NCBI GenBank assembly: GCA_046728115.1
Contig: JBKPDW010000309.1
Coordinates: 1 to 8,213 of the forward strand
Length of the DNA stretch: 8,213 nucleotides
Direction: 5' to 3'
Source: CAVSWN01 sp046728115
GTDB lineage: Bacteria; Acidobacteriota; Vicinamibacteria; Vicinamibacterales; CAVVIG01
How positions within the stretch are numbered: the first letter of the stretch is position 1; the number at the start of each line of letters is the position of its first letter. The position numbers and the translations under genes are program-made. Shown here in pieces: positions 1-6,606 of the stretch. A model generated the notes under the pieces. That model ran no database searches, had not been told where the DNA came from, and saw only the letters and a program-made list of their open reading frames with translations.

Positions 1-1
1 G

Positions 2-832
2 CGCATGCGTGTACTGCGTGGTCGTGGGATCGATAACAGCGACGTCGAACGAGAGGAGCCCGTCGTCGTTCTGAACCAGGCGCTCGTCAATATGGCGTTT
101 CCCGGTCAGGAAGCGATCGGACAGCGTGTCAGGCTCGGGAACCCGTCGCTCGCGCGGGGCACGCCCGAATGGCTGAGCGTTGTCGGTGTCGTGGCCAATA
201 CGCCTATCTTCGGGCTCGCGGAGGCGGCTCCGTTTCCGCAGCTGTACATGCCGATTTTTGCCTCTCGTCCTGTGAACAATGGTCCCCGCCTTGACGCCAT
301 GAGCTACGTCGTCCGTACGGCCTTGGGGCCTGAGACGCTGACCGATCCGGTGCGCCGCGTGATTCACGAGGTCGATGCGAACCTGGCAGTCGCACAAGTG
401 CGCACGTTACGAGACGTCCTCGACCGTGCGGCGGCGCAGATGGCGTTCACTATAGTGCTGCTGGCGATTGCGGCCGGCGTGTCGTTGATGCTCGGGGTCA
501 TCGGCATTTATGGTGCGATGTCCTACATCGTCAGTCAGCGGACTGCGGAGATTGGTGTGCGCGTGGCGCTCGGCGCCGAGCCCGGCAGCATTGCGCGGAT
601 GATCGTGCGGCAAGGGGGCTTCGTAGCTTTAGGCGGCATCACGGTTGGTCTCGCGGCGGCATTCGCTGGCACTCGCCTGATCCAATCACTGCTGTACGGT
701 GTCAGCCCGCACGATCCCGGAGTGTTTGCCGGAACGACAGCGGTCCTGCTTGCGGTGGTCCTGCTCGCGTGTTGGTTCCCGGCACGTCGAGCGGCTCGAC
801 TCAGCCCTCTCGACGCCCTTAGAACGGAATAG
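2..832 (+). CDS. ADOP-type ABC transporter permease, C-terminal part (5' end outside window)
   Basis: This is the end of a large MacB/FtsX-like inner-membrane permease; the reading frame is open to the window edge, so the start lies upstream. Counting from the ATG at position 5, residues 1-145 form the last part of a MacB periplasmic core domain (GxRVLRGRGID, then VVVLNQALVNMAFPGQEAIG, which resembles the family's 'vN.a.a...fpg..piG.r' pattern). Residues 147-172, 203-223 and 238-258 are three hydrophobic segments forming the terminal FtsX domain. The loop SQRTAEIGVRVALGA and the tail FPARRAARLSPLDALRTE are characteristic of ADOP proteins. Codon usage and frame look intact. It is followed after 9 bases by a second ADOP gene, so the two are probably co-transcribed. 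The ATG at position 5 is an internal methionine, not the true start. Substrate is unknown and no ATPase partner is visible. Confidence 0.92.
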   Translation, partial: RMRVLRGRGIDNSDVEREEPVVVLNQALVNMAFPGQEAIGQRVRLGNPSLARGTPEWLSVVGVVANTPIFGLAEAAPFPQLYMPIFASRPVNNGPRLDAMSYVVRTALGPETLTDPVRRVIHEVDANLAVAQVRTLRDVLDRAAAQMAFTIVLLAIAAGVSLMLGVIGIYGAMSYIVSQRTAEIGVRVALGAEPGSIARMIVRQGGFVALGGITVGLAAAFAGTRLIQSLLYGVSPHDPGVFAGTTAVLLAVVLLACWFPARRAARLSPLDALRTE

Positions 833-836
833 GGAG
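831..836 (+). promoter_or_regulatory. Ribosome binding site for the second ADOP gene
   Basis: AGGGAG lies 5 bases before the GTG at 842 and overlaps the stop codon of the preceding gene (830-832). It supports GTG as the start and translation of the two permeases from one message. Confidence 0.7.
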
Positions 837-841
837 TCAAG

Positions 842-3501
842 GTGAGAATCCCGCGCTGGCTTGACCCCTGGCGCGCGAGACGCGAGCTCGAAGAGGACCT
901 CGCCCGTGAGCTCGAGATCCACCTTGACCTTGCTCGCGAAGAACACACGGAACGCGGTCTGTCGCGTACGGCAGCGACACACGCCGCGCAGCAGCAGTTG
1001 GGCAGCGTCACGTATGTGAGAGAGGAGATGCGCGAAATGTGGGGCTGGATGTGGCTCGAGCGAATCGTCCAGGACGTGCGCTATGCGCTCCGCATGATGC
1101 GGAAGAGCCCAGGCTTTGCCGCAATCGCACTCTTCACGCTGGCGATTGGGATCGGCGCGAACACCGCCATCTTCAGCGTGGTTGATCATCTGTTCTTCCG
1201 CCCATTCCCCTTCCGAGACCCTGACCGACTGGTCGCGGTCCACGAGCTCCTCCGCATCAGCGGGCCGACCCGCGCCACACCGGTCAATTTGGCGCACTTC
1301 CAGGAATGGCGACGCAGCTGGCAGTCCGTCGAAGACTTGGCCGCGATCGGCGGCCTGCGCATGAGCCTCACCGGTGTCGGAGAGCCGGAACGGCTACAGA
1401 CGATGCGCGTGTCCGCGAACCTCTTTTCGCTGATCGGCGTTCAGCCCCGGCTGGGACGAACCTTTGCGGCCGAGGAAGATCAACTCGGTAGCGACCACGT
1501 CATCCTCTTGAGTGACGACTTCTGGCACCGCCGTTTCAATGCCGATCCCCGCGTTGTGGGTCGTACGGTCGCCCTCAATAGCGAGCCGTACGAAATCGTC
1601 GGCGTCCTTCCGCCGTTCTCATTTCCAAAGGTCAGCGAGCTGTTCCCAATGGTCATCGCGACGACGTCGTCGCCGCAGATCTGGAAGCCCCTCGGAGGCA
1701 CCGCAGGGGAACTCGCTGGCACCGGATTCAACTTTGCGTGCCTCGCCCGGCTGAAGCCAGGCCTCTCTATCGCACAAGCGGTGTCAGCCCTGAATACGTT
1801 GCAAGAGACTCTGCCCCAGCCTGCGCCTGGATTGAAGGCATCGGCGAACGTTGTTCCCCTCGTTGACCAGGTCGCGGGGCGAGTGCGCAGCGGCCTGACG
1901 CTGATGTGGGCCGCCGTCGGCGCGCTGCTGTTGATCGGATGCGTCAACATGGCGAACCTCCTGCTCGCGAGAACGCTGAGCCGGCGACGCGAGATGGCGA
2001 TTCGAACGGCCATCGGGGCCAGCTGCGGGCGGCTCGTACGGCAAATGCTGGTGGAGAGCGTCGTCATGTCTGTCATGGGCGGCATGGTGGGCGTCGCGGC
2101 CGCCTACTGGGCGCTGCATGTGATTGTCTCTGCGGCACCAACGGATTTGCCACGAGTGAACGAGATCCAGATCGATCCACGCGTCCTGACATTTGCCGTG
2201 TGCGTGTCGCTGCTCACAGGCGTGCTCGTGGGAGTGCTGCCGGCATGGCGCCTCGGAATCCTGCACCCGATTGACGCACTCAAGTCCGGCTCGATGTCCG
2301 TGACGTCCACCCGGAATGCGGGTCGGGTTCGTGCACTCCTAGTCGCCTGCGAAGTCGCCGTCAGCGCCGTGTGCCTCGTTGCCGGCGGACTCCTGGTGCA
2401 CAGTTTCTGGAACCTCTTGCAGGTGGATAGTGGATTCGCGGCCAACCGCGTGCTGACCATCGACGTGAGTCTGCCGATTCAGCGTTACGCCACACCGCTT
2501 GCTCGCTCGACATTTATTCGAACAACTCTTGAACGCGTGCAGGCTCTGCCCGGCGTCGTTGCAGCCAGCGTGTCGAACAAGTTGCCGCTGACGGGCGAGG
2601 GCGGGAACGCGGCCTTGTGGCCAGAGCGGTCGACAGCTGTCTCCAATAGCATCGTGGGAGATGTTCGACCCGTTAGTCCCGACTACTTCCGCACGATGGG
2701 CATTCCTTGGCGCCACGGACGGCTCTTTACTGAGACCGACCGCAACAGCAGCATCGCCGTCGTGTCCGCCGTTGCGGCAGAAAGTCTCTGGCCCGGCGAA
2801 GATCCGATTGGGAAGCAGTTCCACATCGGCGCTCGGACGTTACCGCCCATCCAAGTCGTCGGCATCGCCGGGGACGTGCGCGGTGTAAGCCTCGATCGGT
2901 CTCCCTCGCCGACGGTGTATTTGCCGTACTGGCAGAGCGTCATTCCGCCAGGCGTGAACAGCATGGATCTCGTTCTCGTCGCCCGGACGACGGCAGACCC
3001 GATGACCGTCTCGTCCTCTCTACGGGGATTGATCCACGACATGGATCCAGAGCTGGCCTTGCCAGCGTTTCGAACGATGGATGATGTCGTGGCTGATTCC
3101 TTCGGGCAACGCCGGTTTCAAATGGCTTGGTGTTGCTCTTCGCTGCTGCCGGAACGCTCCTGGCGAGTCTTGGTATTTACGGTGTCGTGTCGTACTCCGT
3201 GGCCCAACGGACGAACGAGATGGGCATTCGGCTCGCGCTGGGCGCGCTGCCCAGCGACATTCGACGCCTCGTCATCACACAGGGATTCACGCCTGTTCTG
3301 ATCGGGCTCGGCGCAGGCGTACTCGGATCCGTCGGAGTCGGTCGCTTACTCGGCACCCTGTTGTTCGGCATCACACCGACCGATCCGCTCACCTTGACTG
3401 CGGTGGTTGCCGTATTCGTCACTGTCGCGCTCGCCGCGATGTATGTCCCGGCACAGCGCGCAATACGTGTCGATCCGCTGCAGGCGCTTCGCCAGGACTA
3501 G
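842..3501 (+). CDS. ADOP-type ABC transporter permease, nearly complete but frameshifted near 3125
   Basis: An inner-membrane permease of the duplicated MacB/FtsX type. It starts at GTG 842. Residues 1-85 are the charged permease prefix domain (RRELEEDLARELEIHLDLA, then QDVRYALRMMRKSPGF). The first membrane segment is about 91-115 (ALFTLAIGIGANTAIFSVVD), followed by a MacB periplasmic core, membrane segments near 355-378, 402-428 and 447-468, a fifth near 496-519, and a second periplasmic core up to about residue 750. After residue 761 (RRFQM) frame 2 loses similarity and ends at 3301 with a 58-residue aberrant tail. The expected continuation (LVLLFAAAGTLLASLGIYG) is in frame 1 from 3127 to the stop at 3499-3501. 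Restoring one base at about 3125-3127 gives a continuous protein of about 886 residues, normal for the family. As written, the product lacks membrane segments 6-8, so either the gene is recently inactivated or the base is a sequencing error. Confidence 0.9.
3127..3501 (+). CDS. Out-of-frame C-terminal FtsX part of the frameshifted ADOP permease
   Basis: This is the last 124 residues of the permease above, displaced into another frame. It contains the final three membrane segments and the ADOP hallmark loop SVAQRTNEMGIRLALGA and tail VPAQRAIRVDPLQALRQD. The TTG at 3127 is simply the first codon after the break, and no ribosome binding site suggests independent translation. It should be read as one broken gene with 842-3124. 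Its stop codon overlaps the stop of the convergent acetyltransferase. Confidence 0.85.
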   Translation: MVLLFAAAGTLLASLGIYGVVSYSVAQRTNEMGIRLALGALPSDIRRLVITQGFTPVLIGLGAGVLGSVGVGRLLGTLLFGITPTDPLTLTAVVAVFVTVALAAMYVPAQRAIRVDPLQALRQD

Positions 3502-3977
3502 CACTGCTGAGAACCCAACCTGCGCACCATCACGGTCACAGGTCGACCAGCATGCTCGCCTTTGTCGATGGTCGTCCAGCCAAGACGCGCGTACAGCGTC
3601 TGCTTGTCGAATGTGAAGAGAAACAGACGCGGAAAGCCGAGCGACGCGGCTTCTGTCGCCAGTCGGTCTGAGAGTGCGGACCCGATGCCGTTCCTACGAT
3701 ATGCGGGCAGAACGAGAACGCTCGCCAGCCACGGCGTTAGGTGCGCATGCGAATCCAGATCACATTCCACGAGACAGCCGACTCCCGCAAGCGCATTGTC
3801 AACCGTCGCGATCAGCGCAGTCGGAACCTGACCGCGCTGCGCGCGCTCGACAAACCGGCGCTCGCTGTCAGTTATAGAGAGCGACGGCGACAAGCTCGCC
3901 CACGCGTGTTGATGCGCCCGCGCGAGTTCGGGGATCGTATCGAGCCGATCCGCGAGGTATTCAAATCGACAGTTCAT
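3498..3977 (-). CDS. GNAT family N-acetyltransferase
   Basis: A protein of 159 residues that probably transfers an acetyl group from acetyl-CoA to an amine; the substrate cannot be told. The GNAT core is seen in the strand SVLVLPAYRRNGIGSALSD, where RRNGIG matches the acetyl-CoA pyrophosphate loop pattern Q/R-x-x-G-x-G/A, followed by a helix (DRLATEAASLGF) and the strand-helix LFLFTFDKQTLYARLGWT, which corresponds to GNAT motif B ('fY.r.GF'). I chose ATG 3977 (MNCRFEYLADRLD). The frame stays open to 4076, but that extension overlaps a remnant of another gene in a different frame and is not GNAT-like. No strong ribosome binding site is visible before 3977. The gene is last in a minus-strand series, about 218 bases downstream of the AraC-DinB gene, so it may have its own promoter. 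Its stop is interlocked with that of the convergent permease. Confidence 0.85.
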   Translation of the reverse strand: MNCRFEYLADRLDTIPELARAHQHAWASLSPSLSITDSERRFVERAQRGQVPTALIATVDNALAGVGCLVECDLDSHAHLTPWLASVLVLPAYRRNGIGSALSDRLATEAASLGFPRLFLFTFDKQTLYARLGWTTIDKGEHAGRPVTVMVRRLGSQQC

Positions 3978-4003
3978 CAAGAGACACGCAGATTGTTGTC
4001 TTC

Positions 4004-4048
4004 TCAGTAATCCGAACGCAGCACCATCATCGGGTCGACACGCGCAAT
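4004..4048 (-). pseudogene. Remnant of an ADOP permease C-terminus
   Basis: Read on the minus strand, this stretch encodes IARVDPMMVLRSDY followed by TGA. It closely matches the end of ADOP permeases (compare the tails RVDPLQALRQD and RLSPLDALRTE elsewhere in this window). An in-frame TAA lies directly upstream (4049-4051). A further upstream stretch in another frame reads VARRR, which would fit the usual 'PARRA' just before the tail if an indel lay between. The rest of the 218-base gap between the acetyltransferase and the AraC-DinB gene (3978-4195) shows no other recognisable coding sequence, so this looks like a decayed gene end rather than a working gene. The match is short, hence moderate confidence. 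Confidence 0.5.
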
Positions 4049-4195
4049 TTACCCTCCGGCGCGCCACGCGGCGCACGCGAACCCTGTGATTGGCCTCAGG
4101 TGCGTGTGAGTGTCAGTTGGGCCTTCGACATTTCGCATCAATTGTGCATTCGTTCCGATAGAGCGGCCCGAGGCAGAAACCTCGATGACGCGCGC

Positions 4196-5125
4196 TCAGC
4201 GCACGGGAGCCACGCTCGCTTCGTACTCCGTCGGACACCCAAATCCTTCCACCTTCACGCCCAATCGTCGCAGCGCATCGAGCGCCAGCAGGCGCTGATA
4301 GGTATTGAAGGTGATCACGTGGGCGAACATCCCGCCAAAGGAGAACGTCTCCGGTGGCTCGCATAGGGCATCGACGAACGTGTCGCTCCACGCGTTGCGG
4401 TTCCGCACATCCGTGAGAATCCGCCTGAACTCCGCGTCCGATTTCTCCAGCCGGGCGATCAATGCGTCCGGTGTGCTCCTGGTCGGCGTCTTGTCGTGAA
4501 CATCAGGCGGCGCCTCGCCGCCGGTGAGGGCTGCGGTCCACACCTCTTTCGTGAGGACGAGCCGCCGCAGCAGGTCGCGCAGGCTTTGCGCAGGCGAGTC
4601 CCAGGGAAACACCTTCGCTGGATTGTTGAGCGGCCGATCGAGCTGCTCGTCGCTGAGGCCGCGCGCGTGTTCCAACAGTTTCCTGACGTGATACGAGTCG
4701 GCGCCCGCAAACAGTTCGAACAGATCCATCGTGTCTCCTCCTGAGCCTGAAGCGGGAGCACTGAAGTGGATCGCGTTCGGCGCTGACAGATGGAAATGCG
4801 TGGCGCCCATCCGCCGGTACAGACTCGGCGAGATCCGGAACGCCCGCCGGAACGCGTGCGTGAACGCCTCCAGCGAACCATAGTGCGCGTCGAATGCGAT
4901 GTCCGTGACCGACAGGCGGGTTCGTCCCAACTGCCAGGCAGCACGCTCCAACAACAGGCGCCGCCGCATCGCAGCGGGCGCCTCGTCCACCATTGCGCGG
5001 AAGACGCGGAAGAACTGTGTCCGGCTGCGATATGTCTGACGCGCCAACCGCTCGCTGTCGGCCTCCTGGTCCAGCGAGTTCATGACGACGTCCGAGAGTC
5101 GTTCCGCCTCCGAGGCTCCGCTCAT
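4196..5125 (-). CDS. AraC-type transcriptional regulator fused to a DinB-like domain
   Basis: A predicted cytoplasmic protein of 309 residues. Residues about 10-105 are an AraC/XylS DNA-binding domain with two helix-turn-helix units: LARQTYRSRTQFFRVFRAMV (27-46), then the family signature at about 75-105 (DIAFDAHYGSLEAFTHAFRR and ISPSLYRR). Unusually for AraC proteins the DNA-binding domain is N-terminal. Residues about 133-295 form a DinB/YfiT-like four-helix domain (MDLFELFAGADSYHVRKLLE, SLRDLLRRLVLTKEVW, MFAHVITFNTYQRLLAL). Of the usual DinB metal histidines only H269 seems present; the expected positions at 188, 273 and 277 hold R, F and Q, so metal binding is doubtful and the domain may instead sense a ligand. 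I chose ATG 5125 because the 44 residues that could be added upstream are unlike the family and would overlap the preceding gene. The ribosome binding site is weak (CGAG 9 bases upstream). The gene follows the kinase-VOC gene by 77 bases on the same strand. Confidence 0.85.
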   Translation of the reverse strand: MSGASEAERLSDVVMNSLDQEADSERLARQTYRSRTQFFRVFRAMVDEAPAAMRRRLLLERAAWQLGRTRLSVTDIAFDAHYGSLEAFTHAFRRAFRISPSLYRRMGATHFHLSAPNAIHFSAPASGSGGDTMDLFELFAGADSYHVRKLLEHARGLSDEQLDRPLNNPAKVFPWDSPAQSLRDLLRRLVLTKEVWTAALTGGEAPPDVHDKTPTRSTPDALIARLEKSDAEFRRILTDVRNRNAWSDTFVDALCEPPETFSFGGMFAHVITFNTYQRLLALDALRRLGVKVEGFGCPTEYEASVAPVR

Positions 5126-5202
5126 AGCTTCATGCTCGAGGTGAGTGTAGCGGGACCGATCGGCGTTGCGCCTGATTGTGCGTCCCAATTTTCGCTCAGG
5201 CT

Positions 5203-6201
5203 TCAGTCCGCGACACGGCTGGTCTCTTCGGCAGCCACTGGACCGAGGAGGTCCCACCGATTCCCTTCGAGATCAAGAAATACCGCCACTTGCCCGTACG
5301 GCTCCAGACGCGGTGCCGAAACGAACTCGACGCCGGCCGCGACCATCCGGTCATAGGCAATCTTGAAATCATCGACTCGCAGGAAGAACCCGACACGGCC
5401 TTCGAACTGCCTTCCCACGATCCCCGTTTGGTGCTCGCCGTCGGCGCGCGCGAGCAGGATGCCGGTCGTACCCCCGCGAGGTCGAACGACAACCCAGCGC
5501 TTCGGGCGGCCATCGTTCGTCAACGCCGGCCGATCCTCAACGAGGTCGAAGCCCAGGCGGTTCACGAAGAAACCGATCGCCGGGTCGTACTCGCGAACGA
5601 CCAGCGCCACCAGTTCCAGATTTGACATCAAACCCCGGTCTCCGTCAGTCACGGCCTCCACCGTTCGCGGATCATCATCAGGGAGCGGGCCAACGTGACT
5701 CAACCAGCCGGCGCGCGCCAACAATTCACCGGCGACTTCCGTCACCGACCGCCCGTCGTTCTGCAGCGAAAAGTCTTCAAGGTGCGCATCGTCGAGTTGG
5801 GCGTTTAGCTCCACGACACGTGCCAGGAACCTGTTCTGAAGGATCCCTGGTTCGCGTAACCTTACCCGTCGCCGCATCGTCTCGATGCCTGCCGTCAATC
5901 GGCAAACGGTGATGGCCGCTCCCGGCACGGCCGTTCGAATTCGCTCGATCTCGCCTCGGCGTCCGACTGCCTGTGCCAACAAGAGCCTGTTCACGCCCGC
6001 CGCCGCGAAGTCGCGCGAAAAGGCCTCCAGATTGCGGTACATGAGGTCCGTTGTGAACCCGGCGGGCAGGTGCGCGATGCCGAGTGTGTCGGCGTCGATG
6101 GCCGCGTGCACGATACCGCTCGCTGATAGAAGATCCGAAGCTTCAGCCATTACTGTGGTTTTCCCGGCGCCCATCGACCCTGAGATGACGATGACCTTCA
6201 T
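5203..6201 (-). CDS. P-loop kinase-like protein fused to a glyoxalase/bleomycin-resistance (VOC) domain
   Basis: A protein of 332 residues made of two parts. Residues 1-170 are a small P-loop NTPase of the AAA_33/adenylate-kinase-like type: Walker A GSMGAGKTT at 8-16, an acidic strand end AAIDADTL at 33-40, and an arginine-rich segment MRRRVRLREPG at 109-119 that resembles the lid of small-molecule kinases. After a polar linker (about 171-191), residues 192-325 form a VOC domain: LELVALVVREYDPAIGFFVN, RWVVVRPRGG, VGFFLRVDDF, RMVAAGVEFV and FLDLEGNRWDLLG. The usual first metal histidine position appears to be leucine and the last acidic ligand aspartate (D317), so classical glyoxalase activity is uncertain. 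ATG 6201 has a good ribosome binding site (AGAAGG, 7 bases away). The frame is uninterrupted through the junction. The gene is first of the minus-strand series and divergent from padR. Substrates of both domains are unknown; phosphorylation or modification of a small molecule is only a guess. Confidence 0.85.
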   Translation of the reverse strand: MKVIVISGSMGAGKTTVMAEASDLLSASGIVHAAIDADTLGIAHLPAGFTTDLMYRNLEAFSRDFAAAGVNRLLLAQAVGRRGEIERIRTAVPGAAITVCRLTAGIETMRRRVRLREPGILQNRFLARVVELNAQLDDAHLEDFSLQNDGRSVTEVAGELLARAGWLSHVGPLPDDDPRTVEAVTDGDRGLMSNLELVALVVREYDPAIGFFVNRLGFDLVEDRPALTNDGRPKRWVVVRPRGGTTGILLARADGEHQTGIVGRQFEGRVGFFLRVDDFKIAYDRMVAAGVEFVSAPRLEPYGQVAVFLDLEGNRWDLLGPVAAEETSRVAD

Positions 6202-6208
6202 GCGACAA

Positions 6209-6214
6209 CCTTCT
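6209..6214 (-). promoter_or_regulatory. Ribosome binding site of the kinase-VOC gene
   Basis: On the minus strand AGAAGG sits 7 bases before ATG 6201 and supports this start. Confidence 0.65.
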
Positions 6215-6247
6215 TGATCCGACCTTCATTTAATCTGCTACATTGTT

Positions 6248-6260
6248 CTCGGTAACCGAG
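6248..6260. promoter_or_regulatory. Palindrome at the padR start, candidate PadR operator
   Basis: CTCGGT-A-ACCGAG is a perfect inverted repeat with 6-base arms and a one-base centre. It sits about 10 bases before the GTG start of padR and runs into its ribosome binding site, a position where bound repressor would block transcription or translation start. PadR proteins are dimers that often bind palindromes in their own promoters; that this is the site is an inference. Confidence 0.35.
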
Positions 6261-6261
6261 G
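6258..6261 (+). promoter_or_regulatory. Ribosome binding site of padR
   Basis: GAGG lies 8 bases before GTG 6270. It decides in favour of this GTG over the TTG at 6243, which would add nine unconserved residues and place the start inside the likely promoter. Confidence 0.6.
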
Positions 6262-6269
6262 ATATTCCC

Positions 6270-6605
6270 GTGAGCAAACCGTCCGACCTCGTTCAAGGAA
6301 CGCTGGACCTGTTGATCTTGAAGATTCTCGCACTGGAGCCGCTCCACGGCTGGGCGATCAGTCAGCGGCTCCGCCAAGTCTCGCGAGACGAGCTCCAGGT
6401 GAGCGACGGATCGCTCTATCCCGCGTTGCACAAGCTGGAGCAGGAGGGCTGGATCCGGGCCGAGTGGCGGACCAGCGAGTTGGGCCGACGCGCGAAGTTC
6501 TACGAGTTGACGCGGCCAGGTCGGAAGCATCTCGAGCGAGAAGCCGCGAATTGGGAGCGCCTCTCCGCCGCCATTTTTGCGGTCGTCAGGTTGAAAGAGG
6601 CATGA
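6270..6605 (+). CDS. padR: PadR family transcriptional regulator
   Basis: A 111-residue winged-helix DNA-binding protein, the short PadR type that commonly precedes ADOP permease genes. Residues 7-30 (LVQGTLDLLILKILALEPLH then GWAI) form the conserved first helices. Residues 47-62 (GSLYPALHKLEQEGWI) are the recognition helix with the PadR hallmark 'G.lYp.L..Le..G.i'. Residues 63-81 (RAEWRTSELGRRAKFYELT) make the wing, and the C-terminal helix (residues about 82-108) would form the dimer. The start is GTG 6270, chosen from its ribosome binding site. The stop is one base before the next ATG, so it is translationally coupled to the ADOP permease and probably represses this two-gene operon and itself. 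The effector is unknown. The symbol denotes the family, not proven phenolic-acid control. Confidence 0.92.
   Translation: MSKPSDLVQGTLDLLILKILALEPLHGWAISQRLRQVSRDELQVSDGSLYPALHKLEQEGWIRAEWRTSELGRRAKFYELTRPGRKHLEREAANWERLSAAIFAVVRLKEA
6597..6600 (+). promoter_or_regulatory. Ribosome binding site of the third ADOP gene
   Basis: GAGG within the last codons of padR lies 6 bases before ATG 6607, which supports that start and translational coupling. Confidence 0.65.
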
Positions 6606-6606
6606 C

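Larger units (their letters stand above)
6202..6269. promoter_or_regulatory. Divergent intergenic promoter region between the kinase-VOC gene and padR
   Basis: These 68 bases are AT-richer than their surroundings and must hold the start signals of both divergent genes. Towards padR, TTTAAT (6229-6234) resembles a -10 box, and TTGATC (6214-6219) with TACATT (6239-6244) is a weak alternative pair with a long 19-base spacer. No strong consensus promoter is present on either strand, so exact boxes are uncertain. Confidence 0.45.

Noticed and set aside
1480..2824. Several long minus-strand open frames opposite the second ADOP permease
   Set aside because: They are antisense shadows typical of GC-rich coding DNA, with no family motifs and with strong coding evidence on the plus strand.
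3115..3135. Programmed -1 ribosomal frameshift in the second ADOP gene
   Set aside because: No X-XXY-YYZ slippery heptamer is seen in the zero frame at the junction and ADOP genes are normally read in one frame; a base deletion is simpler.
3081..3671. Plus-strand open frame of 196 codons spanning the permease end and acetyltransferase
   Set aside because: Its composition is rich in R, H and S as in GC-rich shadow frames, it has no recognisable domain, and it overlaps two real genes.
3978..4076. N-terminal extension of the acetyltransferase frame up to 4076
   Set aside because: The added residues are arginine- and cysteine-rich and unlike GNAT proteins, and the stretch overlaps the ADOP tail remnant in another frame.
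4169..4184. CGAGG-CAGAAA-CCTCG hairpin 11 bases past the AraC-DinB stop
   Set aside because: The stem is only 5 base pairs and no T-run follows on the minus strand, so it does not qualify as an intrinsic terminator.
5126..5257. N-terminal extension of the AraC-DinB frame up to 5257
   Set aside because: It would overlap the end of the kinase-VOC gene, and its residues do not resemble an AraC N-terminus.
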